A DNA stretch of 64,000 bases from NCBI RefSeq assembly GCF_003971235.1, contig NZ_CP034661.1, positions 4,898,001-4,962,000 of the forward strand, in the 5' to 3' direction. Below the pieces are notes generated by a model that was not told the origin of the DNA, made no database searches, and worked only from the letters and a program-made list of their open reading frames with translations. Source of the DNA: Chryseobacterium aureum (GTDB lineage Bacteria > Bacteroidota > Bacteroidia > Flavobacteriales > Weeksellaceae). Position 1 is the stretch's first letter, and each line of letters opens with the position of its first letter. Shown here in pieces: positions 36,119-44,712 of the stretch. Both the position numbers and the translations under genes were made by a program.

Positions 36119-36445
36119 ATGTCTATATAATAACGGTAAAGGAAAAAAGAGGATACTTGTTCTTTTGTTGTCAGAAAATGAAGATTTTCAGTAAAAACCG
36201 TAAAAAGAGCGTCGGGAATATTCATTGGCTGATGATTGTATTCAATGAAATAATTACATCAAAAAAATCTAAAAGCATGGTAAATATAATGTGTCAGGAG
36301 TAAATATATTATGATGTTCTCCTTATTGAGAAATATGCAAAATCAATTTAATTTTTCTATTTTATTTGTATTGAATTATTTTTGAATTTTGATTAAAAAA
36401 AATAATGATAATTTGTGAATTATTTGTAGATTAGCGACTTTAATA
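36119..36445. other. Noncoding spacer
   Basis: This 327-bp AT-rich stretch between the rpsA terminator and the M36 protease shows no convincing gene. A short forward frame crosses the terminator and has no recognisable protein character. The last 100 bp presumably contain the protease promoter, but I see no clean TAnnTTTG. Confidence 0.6.
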
Positions 36446-39082
36446 ATGGATATGAAAAATAAAGCTCTACCTCTTTTATTTGCAGTGTTTTCTGCATTTC
36501 CTACGGTATTATTTGGACAAGACAATGAAAAACTGATTAAAGATTATATTTCTCAAAATAAAATAAGGGAATATAAGAAGTCTGATCTTAACAATATCAT
36601 TATTGATAATGTAGATCCTTCAAAATCACTGAACGGGAATGTTGTGAAATTTTTACAGACCTATAATGGCCTGCCAATATACAGCTCTGTAGGAACAGCA
36701 TTGATTAAGGACAATAAAATTGTTTATTACACCGATAATTTTGTAAAAGATTATACTGCATCTACATCAGGTACAGCTGTTATTAATAAAGGTACAGCAC
36801 TTCAAAAGATTGCTGAAGATCTTAAGAATCCTGATATTGCCAATTTTACGATTCTGGAATATCTTGAAAAAACTCAGAAAAAATCTACCTCTGCTCACCA
36901 GAGACTGGTGTATGCAAACGATGAAAGCGGAAACCTTCGCCTGGCATATGAATATACCTTAATGGAGCCAAAATCTCCAAACTACTGGAATATTTTGGTA
37001 GATGCCGGCAACGGGAATATCCTGGTAAAAAATAATCTTACAGTATCTTGTAATTTCCATCATGATGCTTACAGTTCAGATGCTGATTATAGCCATGCAG
37101 ATCATTTTGAGAATACATTGGCAGGTCCTCAGAACAGCATCGTACAAAATAATATCCCTTTTCTTGTACCGGATAATGCAACATATAATGTATTTCCATT
37201 GCCTATTGAAGCGCCTACATTTGGTTCAAGATCTGTTCTTACCAACCCGTGGCTTCTGAATGCCTCTCCTGAAGGATGGCACTCTGACGGGGTAAATCAT
37301 TATACAGTTACGAGAGGAAATAACGTTTTTGCTTACGAAGATGTGGCAGGAACAGCTCTGACGGCTCCTAATTATCTTACCGGAACTCCGGCAGAAGGAG
37401 GGGCTACCAGAAACTTTAATTTCCCTTTTGATATCAACGAAGCGCCTGTAAACAACAGAAATGCGGCTATCACCAATTTATTTTATCTGAATAACAAAAT
37501 TCACGATGTTTTTTATCAGTTCGGATTTACAGAATCTGCAAAGAACTTTCAGCAGAATAATTTTGGAATCGGGCCTGTAGGAGGAGATGATGATTCTGTA
37601 TATGCAGAGGCACAGGATGGAAGCGGATTAAATAATGCTAATTTCTCTTCACCAGCAGATGGTTATACTCCCAGAATGCAGATGTATCTATGGTCATCTA
37701 TAGGTAGAATCGTCTATTACAATGCGCCTAGTGCTGCTGTTTCCCGTACACCGGGAGCTGGAACGGCTCAGTTTGGTATGCCGGTACCCATGAACGGTAT
37801 AACAGGGGATGTAGCATTGTCTCCCGTTTTAGATGGGTGTACCGCTTTGCCTGCAGGTTCATTGACAGAAAAAATTGGTTTGGTTGAAAGAGGAACGTGT
37901 GCTTTTGCCATTAAAGTAAAAAATCTTCAGGACGCAGGTGCCAAGGCTGCTATTGTTTATAATAATGCAGCTAATGGGGCTACTCTAAGTAACATGTCGG
38001 GTAATGATCCTACTATCACTATTCCTTCAGTGCTTATTATTAATTCCGAAGGAGAATATATAAAATCTCAGCTTGCAGCAAATACCAACGTAAATATTAC
38101 ACTCAAAGGAAATATGACGCCGGACGGAAGCTTTGATAATGGTATTGTGATCCATGAATATGGCCACGGAATATCCAACAGAATGACAGGTACAGGATCT
38201 GCATGTCTGAATTCCAGTGTAAGTAAAGAGCAAATGGGAGAAGGGTGGTCTGATTTCTTTGCCCTAATGCTGACAAACAAAGCCGGAGATAATGCTACCG
38301 TAGCAAGAGGTACAGGTACTTACGCATTAGGTCAGGCAATTACAGGAGGTGGTATCAGACCTGCAAAATATTCAACCAACCTTTCAGTTAACGGATATAC
38401 CTATGGAAATACCAACGGAATGGAATACAACAACGGAACGGCAATAGTTCCGGATGTACACTCTATCGGTTTTGTGTGGGCTACCATGTTATGGGATCTT
38501 CACTGGAAGTATGTTGAAAAATATGGATACTCTTCAGATGTATTGTCTGCAACTCCTAACGGAAGTACAAAAGTACTGCAATTGGTAACAGATGCCCTGA
38601 AGCTTCAGGGATGTAACCCTAGTTTTATTGACGGAAGAAATGCAATATTGGCAGCGGAACTGGCAACTACACAAGGACAGGATAAATGTATGATCTGGGG
38701 TGTTTTTGCAAGAAGAGGATTAGGGGTGAATGCTTCAGCCGGAGTTAAAAATAACATTAACGACCAGATTCAGGACTTTAATGTACCGGAAGAATGTGCA
38801 TTATTAGCTACCAGTGAAGTAAATGCAGATAAAAACAAAAATATCTCTATCTATCCGAACCCGGCTAAAGATGAGTTCTATATTAAATTCCCAAGCAATA
38901 CTTTAGGAAAAGTAAGTGTAGAAATGTATGATATGTCTGGAAAACTGGTTTCTTCTGAAGATAAAATTTCACCGGATGCCAAAAAAGCCATCTCTACAAG
39001 CAATTTGGTAAACGGAACTTATATGGTTAAAATCAAAGGACTTGGTTTTGAAGCGTCTTCAAAAGTAATGGTAAAAAAATAA
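36446..39082 (+). CDS. Secreted M36 (fungalysin) metalloprotease with PA insert and T9SS type A signal
   Basis: An 878-residue exported zinc protease. A signal peptide ends at VLFGQ. An FTP-type propeptide (about 30-200) precedes the catalytic domain, which is interrupted by a PA domain (about 430-545; DGCTALPAGSLTEKIGLVERG). The zinc motif HEYGHG (His570, Glu571, His574) and a downstream GEGWSDFF with the third ligand follow. The C-terminus (ISIYPNPAKDEFYIKF to SSKVMVKK) is a type A sorting signal. An ATG two codons downstream (36452) is an equally good start. Confidence 0.94.
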   Translation: MDMKNKALPLLFAVFSAFPTVLFGQDNEKLIKDYISQNKIREYKKSDLNNIIIDNVDPSKSLNGNVVKFLQTYNGLPIYSSVGTALIKDNKIVYYTDNFVKDYTASTSGTAVINKGTALQKIAEDLKNPDIANFTILEYLEKTQKKSTSAHQRLVYANDESGNLRLAYEYTLMEPKSPNYWNILVDAGNGNILVKNNLTVSCNFHHDAYSSDADYSHADHFENTLAGPQNSIVQNNIPFLVPDNATYNVFPLPIEAPTFGSRSVLTNPWLLNASPEGWHSDGVNHYTVTRGNNVFAYEDVAGTALTAPNYLTGTPAEGGATRNFNFPFDINEAPVNNRNAAITNLFYLNNKIHDVFYQFGFTESAKNFQQNNFGIGPVGGDDDSVYAEAQDGSGLNNANFSSPADGYTPRMQMYLWSSIGRIVYYNAPSAAVSRTPGAGTAQFGMPVPMNGITGDVALSPVLDGCTALPAGSLTEKIGLVERGTCAFAIKVKNLQDAGAKAAIVYNNAANGATLSNMSGNDPTITIPSVLIINSEGEYIKSQLAANTNVNITLKGNMTPDGSFDNGIVIHEYGHGISNRMTGTGSACLNSSVSKEQMGEGWSDFFALMLTNKAGDNATVARGTGTYALGQAITGGGIRPAKYSTNLSVNGYTYGNTNGMEYNNGTAIVPDVHSIGFVWATMLWDLHWKYVEKYGYSSDVLSATPNGSTKVLQLVTDALKLQGCNPSFIDGRNAILAAELATTQGQDKCMIWGVFARRGLGVNASAGVKNNINDQIQDFNVPEECALLATSEVNADKNKNISIYPNPAKDEFYIKFPSNTLGKVSVEMYDMSGKLVSSEDKISPDAKKAISTSNLVNGTYMVKIKGLGFEASSKVMVKK

Positions 39083-39101
39083 TTTACTTATGATCAATTA
39101 T

Positions 39102-39134
39102 AAAATCGCCACAAGCAAAGCTTGTGGCGATTTT
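39102..39134 (+). terminator. Strong terminator hairpin
   Basis: AAAATCGCCACAAGC and its exact complement form a 15-bp stem with an AAA loop, 19 bp after the M36 gene, ending in a T-rich run. Confidence 0.88.
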
Positions 39135-39208
39135 ATTTATCTATTACTATGCATGCTTTAAAATGGTTTAATTTATATATTGTACCTTTGCAGGCTGTTA
39201 AAAAAATT

Positions 39209-40186
39209 ATGAAGAAGAAAAATATACTAAAAGGTGTTTTATTTGTAGGGATTGGAGCTAGTATATACGGTATGTTGGCCACATTTGTAAAAATGGCTTA
39301 CCATGATGGTTTTACCACCTCGGAAGTAACTACCTCCCAATTTGTATTAGGTTTAGTAGGACTTTTGATCCTTAACTTTATTCAGACCCTAACCTCCAAA
39401 CAGAAATTATCACTCCCAAGTTCTAAAGAAGTAAGAATGCTGCTGCTTGCAGGAACTTCATTGGGAGGAACAAGTTTATTCTATTATATAGCGGTACAAT
39501 ATATCAATGTTTCTATTGCTATTGTATTACTGATGCAGTCTGTATGGTTCAGCGTGGTGGTGGAAAGTATTATTACAAAAAAACTGCCCAATGCCAGAAA
39601 AGTAATTTCTGTAATTATTGTATTGCTGGGAACCGTTCTGGCAACGAATCTTATTAATATGGAAATAGAGCTGGACTGGCATGGCGTATTCTGGGGCCTG
39701 ATGGCGGCAGCTTCATATACTTTGACAATGTTTACGTCTAATACACTGGCTACCCATCTTCCGGTTTTCAGAAAGAGTATTATTATGCTTGCGGGCGGTT
39801 CTGTAGTTGTTTTTGCATTTTTATTCTTTGCCCAGATAGGACCGATGTATTTTGATGGTTTAAAATCATTGTACTTACATTTCACAGACAATACAGAACA
39901 TATCCATTCATTTAACTATTCAATATTCCTGACGTACGGGTTTGTATTAGCGCTGTTTGGAACAATTATACCCCCTATTTTATTTAACGTAGGATTTCCG
40001 AATGCAGGGTTGGGGCTGGGAAGTATCGTTTCTTCACTGGAGCTTCCTGTTTCCGTTACCATGGCTTTTGTTTTACTGGGAGAAAAAGTATTTTTCATCC
40101 AATGGGTAGGAATTGTTCTTATTCTTTTCGCTATTGTTCTGATGAATTTACCTTCCCGGAAAGAAAAAGAAGTTTCAGTGGCATAA
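39209..40186 (+). CDS. EamA family (DMT superfamily) transporter
   Basis: A 325-residue membrane protein with about ten helices in two EamA halves (about 5-140 and 160-315). The signature GASIYGMLATFVKMAY and the late LPVSVTMAFVLLGEK typify drug/metabolite exporters. Substrate unknown. The frame extends upstream into the terminator at 39102-39134, so a start there is unlikely; the ATG at 39209 immediately precedes the first helix. Confidence 0.88.
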   Translation: MKKKNILKGVLFVGIGASIYGMLATFVKMAYHDGFTTSEVTTSQFVLGLVGLLILNFIQTLTSKQKLSLPSSKEVRMLLLAGTSLGGTSLFYYIAVQYINVSIAIVLLMQSVWFSVVVESIITKKLPNARKVISVIIVLLGTVLATNLINMEIELDWHGVFWGLMAAASYTLTMFTSNTLATHLPVFRKSIIMLAGGSVVVFAFLFFAQIGPMYFDGLKSLYLHFTDNTEHIHSFNYSIFLTYGFVLALFGTIIPPILFNVGFPNAGLGLGSIVSSLELPVSVTMAFVLLGEKVFFIQWVGIVLILFAIVLMNLPSRKEKEVSVA

Positions 40187-40222
40187 AGATTTTAAAAATA
40201 TTTTAACTAAAAATAACAATTG

Positions 40223-40252
40223 AAACCGTTCCATTTGGAGCGGTTTTTTTTT
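40223..40252 (+). terminator. Rho-independent terminator
   Basis: AAACCGTTCC pairs with GGAGCGGTTT (one G-T pair) around ATTT, followed by a T-run. Confidence 0.82.
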
Positions 40253-40278
40253 AATTTTAATCTTTAAATAAAAGTTTA

Positions 40279-41271
40279 ATGAAACATTTCAGAAATATAA
40301 TGGCCGCTTTTACAGTAACGGTCTCAGGTTTTATGTTGTCACAGGTAAGACCTCTGGATGCAATGCTGTCTGATTATCAATATCCTTACGAAGTCCATTT
40401 TCTTAATTTAAAATCTCAGGGAGAAGATTTGAAAATGGCTTATATGGATGTAAAGCCGCAAAAAGCCAATGGGAAAACAATCATGCTTCTTCACGGGAAA
40501 AACTTTAATGGTGCCTATTGGGAAAGAACAGCTAAAGACCTTTCTGCTAAAGGCTTCAGGGTAGTAATTCCGGATCAGATAGGATTTGGAAAATCTTCAA
40601 AACCCCATGCATACCAGTTTTCTTTTTCGCAGCTGGCAGAAAATACGAAAGGAATTCTGGATGAGCTGAAAATTGATAAAGCAATTGTGCTGGGCCATTC
40701 AATGGGAGGAATGGTAGCCACCAGGTTTACGTTACTATATCCTGAGAAAGTGCAGAAACTGATTCTTGAAAACCCGATAGGGCTGGAAGATTATAAGACT
40801 TTTGCAGCCTATCAGACCATTGATCAGGCCTATCAGTCCGAACTTAAAAATACCGCTGAAATCTATAAAAACTACCAGCTGAAGTTCTATTATGATAACA
40901 AGTGGAAAGAAGAATATCAGCCCTGGCTTGATCTGATAGCAGGGTGGACACTTCATAAAGATTATCCTCAGGTAGCATGGGATGCAGCACTTACTTCTGA
41001 TATGATTTATAACCAGCCCGTTTGCTATGAATTTAAAAACATCAGAGTTCCCACATTGCTTATCATTGGTACAAGAGACAGAACAGCGATAGGAAAGGAC
41101 AGAGCACCTAAAGAACTTCAGCCAAAAATGGGGCAGTATCAGGAATTAGGAAAGAAAACCCAGCGGGAAATTGCCGGGTCAAAGCTCGTAGAAATTGAAA
41201 ATGTAGGGCACCTTCCACATATTGAAGTTTACCCGAAATTCATTGAAGCACTCTATAATTTTATTCAATAA
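40279..41271 (+). CDS. Exported alpha/beta hydrolase
   Basis: A 330-residue alpha/beta-hydrolase-fold enzyme. An N-terminal signal-like segment (about 1-22) suggests export. The oxyanion region is MLLHGKNFNGAYW, the nucleophile elbow GHSMGG has Ser141, an acid lies in the IIGTRDRTA segment, and the catalytic His is in VGHLPHIE near residue 312. The fold covers esterases, lipases and haloperoxidase-like enzymes, and sequence does not reveal which substrate is used. It stands alone after the terminator at 40223. Confidence 0.88.
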   Translation: MKHFRNIMAAFTVTVSGFMLSQVRPLDAMLSDYQYPYEVHFLNLKSQGEDLKMAYMDVKPQKANGKTIMLLHGKNFNGAYWERTAKDLSAKGFRVVIPDQIGFGKSSKPHAYQFSFSQLAENTKGILDELKIDKAIVLGHSMGGMVATRFTLLYPEKVQKLILENPIGLEDYKTFAAYQTIDQAYQSELKNTAEIYKNYQLKFYYDNKWKEEYQPWLDLIAGWTLHKDYPQVAWDAALTSDMIYNQPVCYEFKNIRVPTLLIIGTRDRTAIGKDRAPKELQPKMGQYQELGKKTQREIAGSKLVEIENVGHLPHIEVYPKFIEALYNFIQ

Positions 41272-41358
41272 ACCCATTGCTAATCATAAAACATTTTGAA
41301 ACATTAAGTTTGTAGATAATTACAATCAATAAATCGGTTCTTATCACTTTCATTAAAC

Positions 41359-42504
41359 TTAATGTTTCTTTTTATTTTCCAAAAATAGTATTGTGAAAAC
41401 ACCAATGCCGGAAAACAGGACACAAGAAATTCCCAGGTGCTGTATAAAACCAATGCTTATCAATCCTGAGCCTATCAACATATAATAGATCAGTCCTAAG
41501 AGAGCGCCGGCACTTCCTGTTTCATTTTTATAATTGATGAGTGCTGTACTCAAAATATTTGGAATAGCCGTACTGAATGCCATCACAATAAAAAAATAGG
41601 GAAGTAAAAAGTAAATTCCTTTATTTCCAAGAATCCATACGAAAACAGACGCTGCAAATGCTGTAATTATACTTACCTTAACTAAGAATTCAGGCTGTAT
41701 ATTCCTAAAGAGCATATACCTGTTAAGTTTCGCGCCTGCAAATATCCCACCTGCCAGTACAATACTGCTGTATCCAAACGCATACGCAGGATAATGATGT
41801 TGTTTAAAAATAAACGGTGCCAGCGAGTAGTACGAAAACAGCAGAACATTAAAACTCATGATTAATAAACAGCATCTGATGATCTCCTGATCCTGAATCA
41901 TCCGCTTGAACAGACCCGCTAAAGTGCTGATATTGATTTTTTTTACTGAATGATGAGTTTCAGAAATTTTTTGCCTCGAAAGAATAAAGAAAAGGATAGC
42001 CAGTACAGATAAGGTGAGGAATACTCCCTGATGTCCGGCAGCAGACACCAATACTGAACCTGTAATCATGCCTACTATAGGGCTTATAGAAAGGCCGATT
42101 CCAACCCAGGAAAATACTTTACTGAGATTATCTTTATCAAAGCTGTCTCTTAAAATGGTTTGGGTTACAATAGAACCTACAGAAATTCCAAAAGCAGAAA
42201 TTATTCTGGCGGCAAGAAAAACAATAAAATCGGGAGCGAAAATTGCTGCCAATGCTCCTATTCCATAAGTGATAAGACCATATTCCAGTGATTTTTTTCT
42301 TCCTACTCTGTCACATTGAATACCCCAAAATGCCACTCCCAAAGCAAACGCTATAAAGTATAAACTGATGGTCAATGTAACCGATTCTTCTTTCACTCCA
42401 AATTTTTCCTGTACCATGGGTAAGACCGGACTGTACATGGTTTCTACGAACTGGGGAAGCATTACCAGCAAGGTCAACAGCCATATAGGATTTGTCTTTT
42501 TCAT
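41359..42504 (-). CDS. MFS transporter, Bcr/CflA-like drug exporter
   Basis: A 381-residue polytopic protein with about twelve helices. The loop 2-3 motif CDRVGRKKSLEYG is the MFS motif A, and the N-terminal organisation (SPVLPMVQEKFGVKE) fits the Bcr/CflA drug:H+ antiporter branch. The frame reaches a TTG at 42516, but that codon lies within a promoter-like ACTTTGC, so ATG at 42504 is preferred. It is divergent from an AraC regulator 75 bp away, a common arrangement for a locally regulated efflux gene. Confidence 0.88.
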   Translation of the reverse strand: MKKTNPIWLLTLLVMLPQFVETMYSPVLPMVQEKFGVKEESVTLTISLYFIAFALGVAFWGIQCDRVGRKKSLEYGLITYGIGALAAIFAPDFIVFLAARIISAFGISVGSIVTQTILRDSFDKDNLSKVFSWVGIGLSISPIVGMITGSVLVSAAGHQGVFLTLSVLAILFFILSRQKISETHHSVKKINISTLAGLFKRMIQDQEIIRCCLLIMSFNVLLFSYYSLAPFIFKQHHYPAYAFGYSSIVLAGGIFAGAKLNRYMLFRNIQPEFLVKVSIITAFAASVFVWILGNKGIYFLLPYFFIVMAFSTAIPNILSTALINYKNETGSAGALLGLIYYMLIGSGLISIGFIQHLGISCVLFSGIGVFTILFLENKKKH

Positions 42505-42579
42505 TTTTTTCTGCAAAGTTTCTAAAAAAACAATGTATATTTATAATGGTATAAAAACAAAAAACATCAAAAATAAGAC

Positions 42580-43362
42580 ATGGCAGTATTGAAACAGAAT
42601 GAGGAATTTGATGCCGATTCTATACAGGAGAAAGTAGTAGGAATAGCTTCAGATATGGTACTGCATGACTCTGGTTTTCATTTTCATACAACGAAGGCCC
42701 AGCTGTTATATGCGCCTTCAGGTTGTATGACGGTGACTACTTCAGACAGGCAATTGATTCTGCCTCCTTTCCGCATGCTTTGGATTCCGTCAGGTGAAGT
42801 GCATCGTGTTAATTTTCGCAATATTGTCGCTTACAGATCCATCTATTTTGATGCAGGTTATGCTTCAAAATATATCAATACCGGCCTCAGGATTTTACAT
42901 GTAAACCCTTTACTGAAGGAAATTATAGAAAGGATTTGCTTTTGGGAATGGACTCCTCTTACAAATGATCAGACTCATCTTTTAAAAGTATTCTGGGATG
43001 AAATGCAAAACGCTCCGGAAGAAAAGCTGGAACTCACAATGCCGCAGGATCGCCGTTTTAAAGAAATTTCAGAAAACTGGACCCAGCGTGATTCTATGCC
43101 TCCTATGCTGAAAGAGCTCGCAGAGAAAACAGGAGTGGTAGAAAAAACCATCAGTCGTATTTTTAAAAAAGAGACTGGATTATCTTATCAGGATTGGCGG
43201 CAGCAATGGCGTTTGCAGCGTTCTATTGAGCTTTTGGTGGAAGGAAATTCCATAGGGGAGGTATCTCATATCCTGGACTTCTCTTCAGACAGTGCTTTTA
43301 TTGAGTTTTTCAAAAAACATACAGGCTCTACTCCTTTGCAGTACCTTATGAAAAACGGATAA
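42580..43362 (+). CDS. AraC family regulator, divergent from the MFS exporter
   Basis: A 260-residue regulator with an N-terminal cupin (about 30-95; HFHTTKAQLLYAPSG, MLWIPSGEVHRVNF) and a C-terminal AraC double HTH (VVEKTISRIFKKETGLSYQDW, then FSSDSAFIEFFKKHTGSTPLQY). The cupin-first architecture resembles AraC members that control adjacent transporters. It shares a 75-bp intergenic region with the MFS gene and probably represses or activates it. Confidence 0.9.
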   Translation: MAVLKQNEEFDADSIQEKVVGIASDMVLHDSGFHFHTTKAQLLYAPSGCMTVTTSDRQLILPPFRMLWIPSGEVHRVNFRNIVAYRSIYFDAGYASKYINTGLRILHVNPLLKEIIERICFWEWTPLTNDQTHLLKVFWDEMQNAPEEKLELTMPQDRRFKEISENWTQRDSMPPMLKELAEKTGVVEKTISRIFKKETGLSYQDWRQQWRLQRSIELLVEGNSIGEVSHILDFSSDSAFIEFFKKHTGSTPLQYLMKNG

Positions 43363-43546
43363 TATGTTGCCGCCAATAAGGCGTCGTGACAATTGTATAA
43401 AGAAATTTAAAAACACTTTTACTCCAAAATTATTTCTTGTCCTATGCCAAGTGTATTGCTTAATAATTTGCTTACACTTGTAGATCCAATTATATACATC
43501 ATTTCAGGATTTAACATTTATCGGTGTAAAAAATAAAATAGATGCT

Positions 43547-43990
43547 ATGGACAATTACAATACTACCCTTGAACTAAAAGCTACGGCGGAGAATATCTAT
43601 GAAGCTCTTGTTTATCAAATTCCTCGCTGGTGGACAGAACTGTTTACCGGATCATCCGCGCAGACCGGGGATCTGTTTACCGTAAGATTTGGAGATGAAA
43701 TTCATAAGACAATGCGGATCAAAGAAGCAATACCCCATTCAAGGCTGATCTGGTATGTTGAAGATTCGCTAATTGCCCTTCCTGAATTAAAAAATCAGAC
43801 CGAGTGGATTGGGACAAGGATAGTCTGGGAAATGAAACAAAAGGAAAACAGCAGTTTGCTTCAGCTTACGCATTTAGGATTAAATCCGGCTGTGGAATGT
43901 TATGCCATTTGTTCCGGTGGCTGGGATCAGTTTATCGGAAGTCTGAAACTCTTTCTGGAAACCGGAAACGGAACTCCCTACAGAAAGTAA
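43547..43990 (+). CDS. SRPBCC domain protein
   Basis: A 147-residue single-domain protein with the START-like SRPBCC fold (also called AHSA1-like): NTTLELKATAENIYEALV, the tryptophan-containing PRWWTELFTG, and the terminal helix GGWDQFIGSLKLFLETGNG. These proteins bind hydrophobic ligands in a deep cavity; no ligand can be named. It lies downstream of the AraC gene but with a 184-bp gap, so cotranscription is unlikely. Confidence 0.85.
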   Translation: MDNYNTTLELKATAENIYEALVYQIPRWWTELFTGSSAQTGDLFTVRFGDEIHKTMRIKEAIPHSRLIWYVEDSLIALPELKNQTEWIGTRIVWEMKQKENSSLLQLTHLGLNPAVECYAICSGGWDQFIGSLKLFLETGNGTPYRK

Positions 43991-44004
43991 AAATAGTGAT
44001 ACAA

Positions 44005-44040
44005 AAAAAGAGACTGTTTATAAGTAAACAGCCTCTTTTT
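44005..44040. terminator. Bidirectional terminator
   Basis: AAAAAGAGACTGTTTA pairs with TAAACAGCCTCTTTTT (one mismatch) around TAAG. It lies between the convergent SRPBCC and rplS genes. Confidence 0.85.
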
Positions 44041-44059
44041 GTATGTATTGTTGTCTGAA

Positions 44060-44416
44060 TTATTTCTTCTTGTAAGCAGCGTCTTTGATTCTTGCTTTTT
44101 TACCTCTAAGGTCTCTGAAGTAGTAAATTCTAGCTCTTCTAACTCTACCTCTTCTATCAACTTCAATCTTCTGAAGTGCAGGCATGTTAATAGGGAATAC
44201 TCTCTCTACACCTACATCACCACTCATTTTTCTGATGGTAAAAGTTTTTGTAGATCCAGTACCTCTTAGTTGGATAACTGTTCCTTTGAAGAACTGAGTT
44301 CTGGTTTTTTGTCCTTCTTTAATTTCGTAATACACCGTAATGGTATCACCTGCTTTGAATTCAGGGAATTCTTTTTTCGCAATGTACTTGTCTTGTACGT
44401 ACTTTAATAAATCCAT
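44060..44416 (-). CDS. rplS: 50S ribosomal protein L19
   Basis: A 118-residue ribosomal protein at the 30S-50S interface. The KEFPEFKAGDTITVYYEI start, IQLRGTGSTKTFTIRK, and VGVERVFPINMPALQKIEV are diagnostic of L19. The C-terminal RRARIYYFRDLRGKKARIK completes the family. In many bacteria rplS sits in an rpsP-rimM-trmD operon; here it is alone, with its own promoter and leader. Confidence 0.97.
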   Translation of the reverse strand: MDLLKYVQDKYIAKKEFPEFKAGDTITVYYEIKEGQKTRTQFFKGTVIQLRGTGSTKTFTIRKMSGDVGVERVFPINMPALQKIEVDRRGRVRRARIYYFRDLRGKKARIKDAAYKKK

Positions 44417-44517
44417 TATTAATAAAATAAAATGTTAAAGCTAAGCAACTTACACGTTCTTCGTCAGAGGTTGAATAACAGGTTGCAAATGTACAAAATA
44501 GTTTTTGAATATGCCAA
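44417..44517 (-). promoter_or_regulatory. rplS promoter and candidate leader
   Basis: On the minus strand TTG (44515-44517) and TACATTTG (44486-44493) are spaced by 21 bp. The transcript would have a leader of about 65 nt in which TGTTA near the 5' end can pair with TAACA near the start codon, enclosing CTCTGACGAAGAACGTGTAAG. Autogenous L19 leaders have, as I recall, been proposed for Flavobacteria; identity with that motif needs a covariance-model search. Confidence 0.55.
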
Positions 44518-44712
44518 ATAATTAATGTACTAAAAACTATAATTTTTTTACTCCTTTTTTGCTGAAAACTTAACGGTTTCTTCAAAATACCATCAGACAG
44601 AGTTTATATGAGAAATCTACTTTTGCCCGAAGTAAAAAATCTGAGCAGTGATTTTTTAATGAACTGATTTACCATTCGAAATTCTATATGTTATTTTAAA
44701 ACGAAAACGATT

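Noticed and set aside
36103-36303. 66-codon forward gene after rpsA
   Set aside because: It begins inside the rpsA terminator stem and has no homology-like features or clear ribosome binding site.
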